From Hymenopus coronatus (lineage: Eukaryota; Arthropoda; Insecta; Mantodea; Hymenopodidae), in contig CM060900.1 of assembly GCA_030762935.1 (NCBI GenBank), positions 368,233,132-368,297,131 of the forward strand: a stretch of 64,000 nucleotides of DNA, given 5' to 3'. Below are positions 31,253-41,934 of the stretch, in pieces. A model generated the notes under the pieces. That model ran no database searches and was not told where the DNA came from. It worked only from the letters and a program-made list of their open reading frames with translations. Position 1 is the stretch's first letter. Each line of letters opens with the position of its first letter. A program made the position numbers and the translations under genes.

Positions 31253-34133
31253 AATACTTGTGGTGTAGCGATTGGGTTTAGGCTAGGCGTAGTTAACGAC
31301 TGAGATGTCATCGTAATTTAGGGACAGACTTAGAGAGTTAATGTAATTTATGGACAAAGAGACTGTTAGGTGATGCAAGGTGGATCATTTAACAGCGCTG
31401 CATTCTTCGCTATGGCTGTATGAGCGGGAAGTAGGTAAACAAAAATTTAAAAACGTCAAGTTAGGTTAAGAAAACGTTCTCCTACTTGAATTCACAGGAG
31501 AAAGTAATGCTAAAGACATATTAGATCTGAAGCCGCACTTCGAAAAAATATTCCGCTCAGGCTGCGCGTCATATGTTGGAAAACAGAGCCTTGTTCTGAA
31601 TAAGCACTGCCATTATTTATCATTTGTTTATTTCCAGCAAAATTCTCGAGTAAGTCAGGAATAAATAAAGACATCTTACTATGAAGCTAGCATGCGTTTG
31701 ATATTGTCAAGCACACCGAAAGTAAGATAAAGAAAATAGCTGATTTTTACATGAAAAATTTGACATGCAAATTTACTACTGAGGTGAGTATTCCTTATCC
31801 CTTTATTTGTTAAACGTAGTTAGTGATACAATAATTAGTAGAGATGTTGAGCTGAGTGTGTTTTCAATTTCGGTTGAATAAAGGTATCTGGATAGTTCCG
31901 TAGTTGGATATACAACAGTTGTAATCTTTTTGTTGAACAGCGAACACTATTGGACGTTTAAATAACTGGAAATATTTATACTCACAAAATTACTGCATAT
32001 CACAAAAGGGTGATAAACGTAATTTTATTGATGAAGTCTCTGCAGCTTCTGCCGAGGCTTAAAGCAATACGAGGAGAATGAGGAGGAATAGAATCAAGGG
32101 CATACTGAGAGAGCAGTTAATGTGTGCAGTTACTAAAAATGATTATTTTCGAATGATTATAACGTAATTTTATTTGACTCATAAGCTTAAATTTGAATAA
32201 ATTGTAGTGCGAATTTAATTTTTAATATTTGTTTTGAAAACTGGAATCATATTATCAATTGTACCGCTCGAAATAGTTATCGTATAATGTATAAAGAGAA
32301 TTATAAAATGGTAATAACCAAAAAGAATAATAGTGTTTCAAAATATGTTGATGTTTGCTTCCATTAAGAAACACCCCCAGTCCAGAGTATGAACCCACAG
32401 GTATTGCGGTCATCCTAAAGTTCATTATTTTCCACCTGTCTCAAACAAAAACAATTCCGTTGTAAGCTTATGGGGAGAAGAAAGAGACAGACGTAGAGAA
32501 ATGGAACACTGTTAGGCCGCTGATTGTGTTCATGGTGGTTTTTCTTTTAGTTGTTATCGTACAATTATCACCTTCAGGAAGTACAGCACTGTAAATACTT
32601 TTCTAGTCGCGGATCACCCCGAATTAGATTATGGGGAAGTAAAATATACATATATTAGATTCATTTCTCTGATTCATGCGCATACACCACATATGTTTCT
32701 AGGGTCATGAATGTTGAAAAAATACGTATGTTTACAATTTACACACACACACACATATAATATATATATATATATAATCATAGAAATATAGATTAAACAG
32801 AAGATAGGCACAGCTATATAATATTGACTTGTATTATTAATTAATATGCAGCCTAGATTTGTATTAGTTCGTGAAAAATGGTAGTTTAAATTACAACAGT
32901 ACAGAAGGGTTACGACATGTTGGTGGGTAGGTGCCGGGGGTAAATTTTGATTTTAAAATTGGGAAGTTCGTGAGATAATAGAAATTATGTGAGCCTGGAT
33001 TTATAGTGAAAAATTACCCCCTCCCTCGCGTTTATCTCTCTCGTGTTAAATTTCAAAGTATTGTGTTAAAATAATGTTTTCGTGAGATTTACCATATCTT
33101 TTCTTTGGCCATTAGGCTTGGAAAGTGGTTTCTACTGTGGTGTAATTTTTTTTTTGTGGTTTTGTTATTCTTTTCGTTTATTTTATTATGTTTTGTGAGG
33201 GGATTTTAATTATTACCTATATATAAGTTAAGAGAAGAAAGATGCTAAGCGTAATTAAAGACGTTCGTTGTGTGAGCAAGTGATCCATTTCTTTGTTCAA
33301 ATTCTCTAAGCCTGTTATAGCTTTCATTTAATTTTACCGACAGACGGAAACGTTGATTTTGAAATTAAATTTAACAATTTTGTTCGTTTGGTTTGGAAAT
33401 TAATATTCTTCTTTCAGCTTCGTTTTGGTAATAACGTTGCCCATAACACTATTTTCTTGCCTCTATCTTGGGTGCTAACTTTGCATTTGACTCAAAAGTA
33501 TGCGTGTTTTGCTCTATAATCACATGGTGTTCGAATGTGTTTCTTTTACACCGGTGAGTGTTGAAATTTAAGTGTAACTTTGGTCAAGCGTTGTGTAATT
33601 TGAATTTCAGCACACTAGTTTTATACAGTAACTAAATACATAAATTGTTGCTGGTATGGTAAGTACTCTATGCACGTGGGTGTTAATATGACGGTGTCTG
33701 TAATCGGCGCAGCCTATAATTGCTGATCTAAATGATGTTCATCTTTAGTAGGCTTCATTTTTTAATTTTTTTTATCCCTTTCTGTAACTTCTGCACAAAG
33801 TTCCCTAAGCGGATGTGATATTGAGAGATATATGAAGCATTACTTTTTTCCCTAATTAATACCTCTTTTAGCTCAGGCTTCAACTTTATTCTGTTGTTTT
33901 GTAATTCTTCTGAAGAGTGTAATACAGTGAGCGTTAACCCTTTAAAGATATTGATTGCATTGTAATGCCCTAGGTTTGTGGGTTACATGTATTAATTCAG
34001 TGTAACATATTGTAAACTACAGCTTTGAACTTTTCAGACTAATTTAGTAAGTGTTTCTCCACAGTTATACTTGTAAGTTTGAGGCTTAACGTTTGAAAGT
34101 GTAATTTCTTTCATAATAATGCTTCTTGTTTTC
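31251..34133. other. AT-rich, no gene recognised
   Basis: No coding signal over 2.9 kb. Positions 32835-32868 (TTAATATGCAGCCTAG, TTTGTATTA) resemble 38985-39016. T-rich stretches at 33140-33180 and 33755-33780. This could be the eroded interior of a larger retroelement, since integrase sequence follows at 34575. Confidence 0.35.
32741..32777. repeat. (AC)n(TA)n microsatellite
   Basis: AC repeat of about 15 bases followed by an imperfect TA repeat. Confidence 0.9.
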
Positions 34134-34145
34134 AGACGTTTTTAA

Positions 34146-34410
34146 AGCCACCTCCATGGTGTAGTTGTTAGAGCGTTGGGCAAGCATCAACTATATACGT
34201 GGAGGGCGCAGGTTCGAATCCTGCTTGGGTTAAGCTGTCCAGTTGAGGGTTTTTCCTCAACTCTTGGGACGAATGTCGGACAGCTTCAGCGATTCGGTCC
34301 CCGGATTCATCTCGCAACTCTATCATTCGTGTTTCACTGTCGTGAATTCCACCGTCCGAAATGTCTAGTCAGTTGGCAAAGGACGCTAAGCAGCCATTTC
34401 TGTAAACCAG
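34146..34410 (+). repeat. tRNA-derived SINE, family C, with target duplication
   Basis: The head ATGGTGTAGTTGTTAGAGCG (A-box) and GCAGGTTCGAATCCTG (B-box) is followed by a non-tRNA body with AGCTGTCCAGTTGAGGG and GAATTCCACCGTCCG. It ends GCAGCCATTTCTGTAAACC. It is flanked by an exact 12-bp duplication AGACGTTTTTAA (34134-34145 and 34411-34422). It is not a tRNA gene because the acceptor stem does not close and a body follows. Confidence 0.85.
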
Positions 34411-34574
34411 AGACGTTTTTAATGACAGTGATTTTCGTACTTTGAGATAGTTGAGCATTGCAGTTATAGTATTTCTTCGAGTTTTCTTTGTTTTGTGCAA
34501 TTATCTTTTGTCAACATTGCTCCTAATGATTAATAAAGTATAACTGCAGGATACGTCTAATGATTTTTGTTTTT

Positions 34575-34900
34575 GTCAGGAAAACTTTAAAGCATATCCA
34601 GAAGGCTCGTGAGGTCGCCATTCACAATATCAACTAACAGCAGATAAAACAGAAAGATACGTTTGATACAAAACATAGAGATATACAATTTAATGCTGGC
34701 CAATTGGTTAAGGTTTGTACTCCTACTAGGAAAGAGGGCAAACGTACTCAACTCCTGATAGGTATATTTGGAATTGTGAAGCAGGTTATTCCATCGACTT
34801 ATGAGATTCGTCGTCCTAATGCTCCCATAACTAAACTGCAAATTGTACATGTATCTCGTCTTTATCCATATTATGACCCTACAGATCCTTATCGCCTGTG
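34575..34900 (+). pseudogene. Ty3/Gypsy integrase, C-terminal fragment
   Basis: The frame shows HIQKAREVAIHNIN, a stop, then FDTKHRDIQFNAGQLVKV, TPTRKEGKRTQLLIG, FGIVKQVIPSTYEIRR and IVHVSRLYPY. This is the tail of a Gypsy integrase, where a K.RYD..HR segment is followed by a chromodomain-like GDLV...KL...GP..V...Y.V...HV.RLKPY module. The stop codon and loss of the catalytic core mark it as a remnant. It ends at Y-R-L and TGA (34899-34901). Confidence 0.7.
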
Positions 34901-35074
34901 ATGAGCTGTTGCACTGTTCCAATTAATGTTTCCTTTTTGTTGCCTCTCTATATAAAACGTTTTCCGTTGTAAGTTTAGGGACCTGTGCTGTATGCATTAT
35001 AAGTTTGCTTACTTTTTTGTCCAATTGGGTTTACTTTTAATGATTGTCATGAAGGTGATGCGCATTGTCATTAA

Positions 35075-35957
35075 CTAGGGTGCCCAACCTCTGCTCCTAT
35101 AAGCTAATTGCGTCATCTAGTCGTGTTACCCCGCCACCTTCGTTTTGTGCATGGCCAAGAAGGAAGCATTTCTCCCTCAATCATTCAGTGGCGTTTAACT
35201 GGGTTCGACTCTCGACAGGTGGTTTCAGGTGAACCAAACATAGCGTACTCCAGAAAGAATGGGAGGAAGAATATTTTTTTGTTTAATGTGAAATGTCTTA
35301 TTTATAAGCATCACCTATCTTGAGATTTCGATGTTATATTAAACTACACTTTGAAAAATACTATCATACTGTTTATAACAAACATTTTTGATCAGGTATG
35401 GAATCATTAGCAACACTTGAATTTGAATTAATATTGTCTACAAAAGACGCTCCCCACGATCTACAAATGCAACTGGTTGCTTTGCAAAATTCAACAGGCA
35501 TTAAATATTCTCAGATAAAAGTTTGGGATTTATTTAAATCTGTTCCCAAAGAAAAATTTCCCAAGTTTTGCTGTTATCAATATTCTGTTATACATATATT
35601 TGTGAATAGATGTTCTCGAAAACGAATCAAATAAAAAGCAAATATTGTAGTAGGGAAGGGAGGGCAGGGTCATTTGGTGTGCATTTTTAGACTCTGCTCT
35701 ACTTCCCTGTCGGCAAACATTGATGAACTGGTTACAAGTAAACAGTGCCAACCAAGTCATTAACAAGAGCAGTTTTTTTTGCTTGTTTGTTTTTTTATAA
35801 GTATTTGTACCATCCCATTTAACATTAACGTTGCTGAAGCCCCCGCTACTGATAGAAAGCGACGTCATAGATAGAGAGGTTTTTGCCTGCCGGTACCAAA
35901 CAAATGAGTGGAGGTAAATCTGCCCTCCCGTCTCTCGCTGTAGGTTGGGCACCACTG
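35075..35957 (+). mobile_element. hAT deletion derivative (SPIN/Charlie-like ends)
   Basis: Flanked by GTCATTAA (35067-35074) and GTCATTAC (35958-35965), a one-mismatch 8-bp duplication. The left end CTAGGGTGCCCAACCT and the right-end reverse complement CAGTGGTGCCCAACCT share 12 terminal-proximal bases. CAGTGGTGCCCAACC is typical of hAT ends. At 883 bp it keeps only a short C-terminal piece of transposase. Confidence 0.8.
35398..35672 (+). pseudogene. hAT transposase C-terminal remnant
   Basis: The frame 35398-35634 shows LQMQLVALQNS, VWDLFKSVPKEKFPKF and YSVIHIF. A frame change then gives YICE, a stop and MFSKTNQIKSKY. This matches the hAT pattern of LQ.EL..LQ, FY.SLP.EKFP, FGSTY.CEQ.FS.M. 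The C-terminal dimerisation segment is cut short by the element's deletion. Confidence 0.65.
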
Positions 35958-36195
35958 GTCATTACTTAGTGCGATGTGATTTTTGGGATGAGTTTAAAAT
36001 TTTCTATATTATAATGCTGTACTACATTTTGTGGAGTCTAAAGAGTTATGGAAGTGTGGATGTGGTTTTTGTCTGTCACAAATTCTAGTTCGGAGAACTG
36101 GCCAAGCTAAATTTAAGCCGTCTTTGCTGTTTATTTAGGAAGAGTGAATTTGACTTTGTTGAAAGTTGATGCTGGATCGCACCTTTATTTCTTTT

Positions 36196-36390
36196 CTTTT
36201 GATAGTGTTTAACGCCCGCTTTTAATACATATTACACCAATGAAACATGAATGAAAATGGAGCACCGGTGGTATGCGATGGCGAGGAACCCCTACGCCGC
36301 TTTGTCCACCACAAATCTCATGTGGTCGCTTGGGATCGAGCCCGGGCAGTCTAGGTAAGAGGTGAGTGGTCTGACAATTTGGCCACAGCT
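36196..36390 (-). repeat. SINE family A
   Basis: ATAGTGTTTAACGCCCGC at the 3' end, GGAGCACCGGTGG in the body, GGATCGAGCCCGGG (B-box, reversed) and GGCCACAGC at the head. It has a small internal deletion relative to the 17.2-kb copy. Confidence 0.85.
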
Positions 36391-36669
36391 AGTTCTGCTT
36401 AAAGTGACTATTACGGTGAACGTTTGTTTTGGATTTTCATCGGGGTTGCCGAAGTGTGAGAAAATTTAGTAGATGTTGTGGTCGGTGAGTTTGTTGAGGT
36501 GCCCTCACTGATGGTAACAGGTTTGTTCTTGGGTTTTGAGAATATTATGAAATTTAAGTACACTATTACACTTATAGACTTTTTTCTAATTGTTTTTTGC
36601 TCAATATCTTTGTCCTGTTGTTACAGTTCTGATCTATAAATTTCATGTTTTAATGAGATAAATGCTATA

Positions 36670-36907
36670 CAGGTTGTTTCAAAAATACGGGGCATAATTT
36701 CAGGTATGTATTTCCTACATGAAGACAATCAAAATGGTTCATTATAACATGTGTCCGGAAATGCTTCATTTCCGAGTTATGGTCTTTACAACATTGAAAG
36801 TCCCACCTGTAGACAATCAAAATAGTTCATGTCCGGAAATGCTTCATTTCCGAGTTATGGCCTTCACAACATTGGAATTCACTGGAACGTTTTTCTTTCC
36901 GCAGGTC
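36670..36907 (+). repeat. Left terminal inverted repeat with 88-bp internal duplication
   Basis: The segment starting AGACAATCAAAATGGTTC (36723) recurs from 36811 (AGACAATCAAAATAGTTC) with a short deletion. The second copy continues into the inner part of the repeat (CACTGGAACGTTTTTCTTTC), which matches the right arm. Confidence 0.85.
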
Positions 36908-37000
36908 TTTGCCGTCAAAGGAGACATTAGGAGGGCGCTCTGATAGTTCACTCTGAGGAAGGTTACATTCAGTGTTCTTTAGGCGTTAAGACTGTGCGAC

Positions 37001-38062
37001 ATGTATTTAAATCAAGTGCTGGCAGAGATACACTTCATGTACGGTAAGGCGGACGGCAATGCTGCGCTGGCTCGTCGTTTGTACCAGGAGAGGTACCCAC
37101 AGCGACAATGTCCAGATCGGAAGACATTTGTACGTCTCCATTCCCGTCTGTGCGAGTATGGAACATTCACCTCTCCTGGTTTGGGAAGGGGACGACCAAG
37201 ATCTATAACTCAAGAAGTGCAGGAGATCCTGGAGGCTGTTGACAGGACTTCTATCAGCACACGACGGTTAGCGTTGCAAGTCAATGTTCCTCATACGACA
37301 GTCTGGAGACTGTTGAACGAGTATCAATTGTATCCTTATCATTTGCAACGTGTACAGGCCCTGTCACCAGCAGATTACCCTGCACGAGTTAGGTTCTGTC
37401 AGTGGTTCTTGCAGCAGTGTGGTGTAAATCCGAACTTTTCTGCCGTCGCATTATTTACAGATGAAGCACAGTTCACAAGAGATGGCATAACAAATGTCCA
37501 CAATCAGCATGTATGGTCGCAAGAAAACCCACGTGCAACTGTTGTATCTCATCACCAGGTGCGGTTCTCCCTCAACATGTGGGCCGGTATCATTGGTGAT
37601 CGATTAGTTGGACCCCATGTACTTGTAAACAGACTTACGGGGCAGGCGTACACAAACTTCCTGGAAAACACCATACCTGACGTTATCGAAGACACTCCAG
37701 TGATCAATCATCAACACATTCACGTCTTGCATGATGGCGCTCCTGCACACTTCAGTCTTACGGCTCGCCGGTACTTGGATCGAAGGTTTCCTGATCGATG
37801 GATAGGTGTAGGTGGCCCAATTGCTTGGCCTCTACGCTCACCTGATCTGAACCCTCTCGATTTCTACTTGTGGGGCCATTTAAAATCATTGGTTTATTCG
37901 TCTCCGGTGCCGGATTTGGAATCCCTTCGGAATCGAATTGTGGCAAGTTGTGAGGACATACGCAATACTCCTGGAGTTTGGGATCGTGTTCGCAGGTCAA
38001 TGAGACATCGATGTGAGGTCTGTATTCAAGCAGGAGGTGGACATTTTGAACATCTTCTGTAA
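37001..38062 (+). CDS. Tc1/mariner-superfamily DDD transposase, intact
   Basis: This 353-residue enzyme is expected to cut and paste its own element at TA sites. The N-terminus (residues 1-60: MYLNQVLAEIHFMYG, AALARRLYQERYPQR) is a helix-turn-helix of the type found in many insect mariner-like proteins. GRGRPRS (62-68) is a GRPR linker. A second helical DNA-binding region includes VPHTTVWRLL. The catalytic residues are Asp154 (LFTDEAQF), Asp245 (HDGAPAHF) and Asp282 (SPDLNPLDFYLWG), with 36 residues between the last two. The tail is CIQAGGGHFEHLL. Length is normal and there are no stops. ATG 37001 sits just inside the left repeat. The stop is two bases before the right repeat. I cannot name the exact clade. 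Confidence 0.93.
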   Translation: MYLNQVLAEIHFMYGKADGNAALARRLYQERYPQRQCPDRKTFVRLHSRLCEYGTFTSPGLGRGRPRSITQEVQEILEAVDRTSISTRRLALQVNVPHTTVWRLLNEYQLYPYHLQRVQALSPADYPARVRFCQWFLQQCGVNPNFSAVALFTDEAQFTRDGITNVHNQHVWSQENPRATVVSHHQVRFSLNMWAGIIGDRLVGPHVLVNRLTGQAYTNFLENTIPDVIEDTPVINHQHIHVLHDGAPAHFSLTARRYLDRRFPDRWIGVGGPIAWPLRSPDLNPLDFYLWGHLKSLVYSSPVPDLESLRNRIVASCEDIRNTPGVWDRVRRSMRHRCEVCIQAGGGHFEHLL

Positions 38063-38063
38063 T

Positions 38064-38226
38064 GACAACCTGCGGAAAGAAAAACGTTCCAGTGAATTTC
38101 AATGTTGTGAAGGCCATAACTCGGAAATGAAGCATTTCCGGACACATGTTATAATGAACTAATGTGATTGTCTACATGTGGGAAATACATACCTGAAATT
38201 ATGCTCCGTATTTTTGAAACACCCTG
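38064..38226 (-). repeat. Right terminal inverted repeat
   Basis: Reverse complement of the left end with few mismatches: GTGTCCGGAAATGCTTCATT and TTCACTGGAACGTTTTTC are shared. It begins immediately after the transposase stop codon. Confidence 0.9.
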
Positions 38227-38228
38227 TA

Positions 38229-39689
38229 TACAAGATGTTTGGAATTTTTCACATTTCCCTGACAGTTGACACACAGATGTGTAGTTCTGATTTTTGCATG
38301 ATGGTAGTCTGCTTTTATAAATTGGTCACTGGTGCCTTTTGTGCACGTGTAGTTTGTGCGTGTTCGTGTCCTTATATATATATGTTTTTTTAAGGGATCC
38401 TGTATTCGTTTGTTTTAATGCAGTGCTTATAAATTGTGCACTTGCAAGTGATATATTCTAATGAATATGCTATGACATTTTGCTAATGTAATGATTCTGC
38501 AGCTCACCGGTTTGTTTGTAAATTCATAATCATTATTGTAAAGATTTTTTATTTTTGGTAAGCTTGAGTGTCATTGTATCAACATTGTAGTCAGCTGTTT
38601 TGCATTGGGTGCTATATTGTCACTATTTTGTTCCTCAGTTAAATTGAGTTGAGTAGGTTTTACAGATTTTTTTTATAATGCTATTCATTGCATTATGTTT
38701 TATAAGGGCTTGCAACTATAATTATGTTGTCTATTTGACTACTGTAAAACTTGTAGATCTGTTGTGGCGGATTTGGGGGAGCTCTAATTTTGACTGTGTG
38801 TGTCTGTATACTGTCGTCAACGTACTCACCAGTTAGCACACTTCATTGATTGTGAGACTGTGAACTGTTTGGAGACCAGCCAGTAAGCTTCGGTCCCCCA
38901 TAATTTATTACTTGGACATTCTTGGTGCTATGTGTACATGATCACAGTGATTTCTTCGGTGCCTCTTCGGTTGCGACAATATTGTTAACTAATATACAGC
39001 CTAGTTTTGTATTACTAATAAATACTAAATTGTATTATACACCATAGACCACTCTCGGAACAAAATGGTCTTGAAGTGAATGTTAATTCAGATGCCAATA
39101 TTTCTTGTGCCGAGTCGCTTCTGATATTTAAGGCTCTTAACTCGCATACCTCACAAACCCAGAACAGTAATTTAAAAGCAGTTAGCTTATCATCATAGAG
39201 CAGACCTATCAGTCTGCTGAAATAAAATATTGCAGAGCAAATCTTAAGAAGTGGCGAGAGGAGAATGATCACGCATTGTTTAGCAATTCTCAAGAAACCC
39301 TGAGATGTAACCATTATGCTACTATTCTGTAACACATAGATTTGATACGTTGTTGGTAGTGTGTTAGTCGATTTTTTGGCAAGACGTTAGCGCTGATACC
39401 GCTAGTGTTTCAAAACCATCCTGCACATTGTAGCGTAACCACGGATGGGGGGGGGGGTGGTTAAGTCCACTCCATTTTGTTTACAACAGGATAGTTGTCT
39501 GAGATTACAGTGCAATAACCCTTAGTTTTAGTTGTATACTGAATCGGTAGGAAAGGTCCCACCACAAATGGTTTAACGAATGAAGTTTCACTGATATCCT
39601 AAGATGTCCAGTCATTTAAAAAATAATTTGGAGCACAGTACCAGTAACAGCAGCAGTCAAGAACGATAATAAATAATAGGAAAATGCAG
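38229..39689. other. No gene recognised
   Basis: AT-rich with a G-run at about 39447-39456. Positions 38985-39016 resemble 32835-32868. The minus-strand ORF 39015-39335 has no motif. Confidence 0.4.
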
Positions 39690-41530
39690 ATATGACGGAC
39701 AGTTTGTCAGGTGCGGGAGAGGGTGCCTATCCTAAGATGCTATAAATGTCTGGATTAAGGCCATAGAGCACATCAATGTGAAAAAAAAAAAAAAGTAAAT
39801 CGGTCAAAGGATTGCCTCTATTGTGGAGAGGCAGGGCATAATGCGAAGGAACGTTCAAGGATTTCGTATTGTAGTAAATGTCAGGAAGGCCATAGATTTG
39901 ACCAGATGAAATGTCCTGTATTTATGAAAGTCGTTTTGGAAATAAGGGAAAGATAGGCGAATAAAGAATAATGAATGTTTGTACAAACTATACGCATAAT
40001 TCAGGCAAACCTGATGAGATTGAAAAGTAGCCAAGACAAGTCAGTGGATATTATAGTGGTAAGTTAGCCAAACAAAAAATACGTGGCCGGTAGTGATTGC
40101 ATAAAGAATAAATGAATTGATATTGCTGTTCGACTTTTAAACAAAAAGTTGGAAATACTTACTATAAGAACAGAAGGGGGATATGTTTGTCTTGGTTACA
40201 AGCAGTGCCATATTTTTGCTTGTTACAGTTCACCATATATTTCTTTTGAAATGTGATACAGATAAATTAATGCAAGCTTATAAAAATGCTGAAGGAGAAA
40301 GTATAATTATGGGAGACTTAAATATTAAATCTCCATTATGGGGTTCCCTCATTACAGATCGTAGAGGGAGATATTGGGCAGTGTTGGCTTCCTTAGATTT
40401 GGTTGGGCTAAACAGAGCGGATGTACCCACATTTGTCAGAGGTAGTTGTGAATCATATACAGATATCACATGTGCAACGCAAACAATTGAAAAGCAAATT
40501 GAGAGATGGCAAGTACTGGAAGAAGAAACTCATAGTGATCATAGATTTATTTATTTTGAAGTCAAAGATGTAAGAGGGAATGGAGAGAGGACGATTGATA
40601 AAACTAAAGTAACCTATGGAAGTATTTGAGATACTATTAGACTGGAAGGCTAAAGGTACGAAGGAACCGAAAAATGTGGAAGAATTGATCATTATGGTGC
40701 AAGAAATGTGCGCAATCAGCCAAACAAATAAAAACAATGAAGGAATAGAATGCCGTACTTGTGGACAACTGAAATAAGTGAATTTAGGCATAAATATATT
40801 GAGAGGAAAATATTATTAACCAGGACAAATAAAAGAAGCTCAGGGACAGAGGAAGTAAAACTAATCAGGAAAGACTACAAGGCATGTAGAAAAGAATTAA
40901 AGAAGCTTATTCAGCAATCTAAGCGAGGACATTGGCAAATGCTGTGTGATGAGCTAAATAATGATATTAGGATGGAATCCAAATGCCAAACTTGCAACGT
41001 GGATCCCTCCAGAAGGAAGAGCTGAGGGTAGTAGTGGAAAACATGAAACAAAGAAAGCACCAGGAATAGATGGAATTCCTCCAGAGGCAATTAAATGTAT
41101 GGCGAAAATTGCACCATGGTGGATTTTAAATATTATGAACGAGCTGGTAAAAACACAAAACCTCCCAGATAAATGGAAAATAGTCAGGGTAGTTCTTTCT
41201 GTTGAAAGGTGGTAAATCCTCCCAAGAACCTTCAGCATATAGGCCTTTATGCCTTTTAAATACGCTTAGCAAGCTCTACAAAGTTCTGATACGATTAAGA
41301 TTAGAAAGAGAAATCTACCATCCAAGCAACTAAGGCAGTGGTTAACATTAAGAAAGACACAGAGGATGTGGGTGGTATTAACAACACTGCATGTAAAAGA
41401 TTAATTTAATACAGCTATGTGGAGTCTCATAATAGATGCACTTAAAAAAGAAATGTCTCCGAATATTTGATTCAGGTCTTAATCTCTTGTTTTGAAGTAA
41501 GGCGCATATTAATAAAGAGGAAATGGATGT
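39690..41530 (+). pseudogene. Non-LTR retrotransposon (R1/jockey-like), gag knuckles to partial RT
   Basis: Near 39736-39925 is a gag end with three zinc knuckles (RCYKCLD, stop, GHRAHQC; CLYCGEAGHN; CSKCQEGH..DQMKC). An APE-type endonuclease follows: VDIIVVSEPNKKYV (about 40045), CYSSPYISFE (about 40220), IIMGDLNIKSPLWG (about 40305) and THSDHRFIYFE near its end (about 40530). Reverse transcriptase starts with KKAPGIDGIPPEAIK (about 41050) and continues through SAYRPLCLLNTLSKLYK (about 41230) to NTAMWSLIIDALKKEM (about 41410). The YxDD palm and everything after are absent. Many stops and shifts. Old, 3'-truncated copy. Confidence 0.8.
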
Positions 41531-41934
41531 AACAGCAGGCGGCTGTGTGTGTCTTCCTTCATTTGCTGAGCCTTAGCGCATTGATTTAGGAGACCTAATT
41601 TCCCAGCTACCAACACCATTTTTGTAGGTCGGTGACGTGATTTCACACCACCCACTTTAGAGCTCACCTCGCGCTTGTGCGAGAGGTCATCTAATTTCCG
41701 ATTTCCTGGACAGTAATCGCCTCTCTCTCTCCCTCCCTCTCTCCTGAACACCAGAGCGCCTACATTTCTTTCTGACGCCTTTTGTAGTTTTTCACACCTC
41801 GTCATAACTGTTTGTTCTCCACAGTTAGCATTTTCCTTAGTATGGAATATAATCTAATTTATACTTCGGTGACCACTTTTCAGCCCTTATAAGTCTCTCA
41901 GCACACAATTTATGTTCCACACGTTAACCTAGAT
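41531..41934. other. Spacer between two non-LTR remnants
   Basis: Contains a CTCTCTCTCCCTCCCTC stretch near 41720. No motif is recognised until RANWNLYSRLAVF-like coding near 41945. Confidence 0.35.

Larger units (their letters stand above)
36670..38226 (+). mobile_element. Complete Tc1/mariner-superfamily transposon, intact
   Basis: It spans 1557 bp and is flanked by the TA dinucleotide (36668-36669 and 38227-38228). The ends are CAGGTTGTTTCAAAAATACG and, reversed, CAGGGTGTTTCAAAAATACG. The inverted repeats are unusually long. The right one covers 38064-38226. The left one covers 36670-36907 and is longer because an internal segment is duplicated. A single uninterrupted transposase ORF fills the centre. 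The low divergence of the ends and the open ORF suggest recent insertion. Confidence 0.92.

Noticed and set aside
34146..34240. Functional tRNA gene
   Set aside because: A- and B-boxes are present, but the acceptor stem does not pair and a SINE body with a target duplication follows.
38997..39335. Minus-strand ORF 39015-39335 as a gene
   Set aside because: No motif, no splice context, and AT-rich surroundings.
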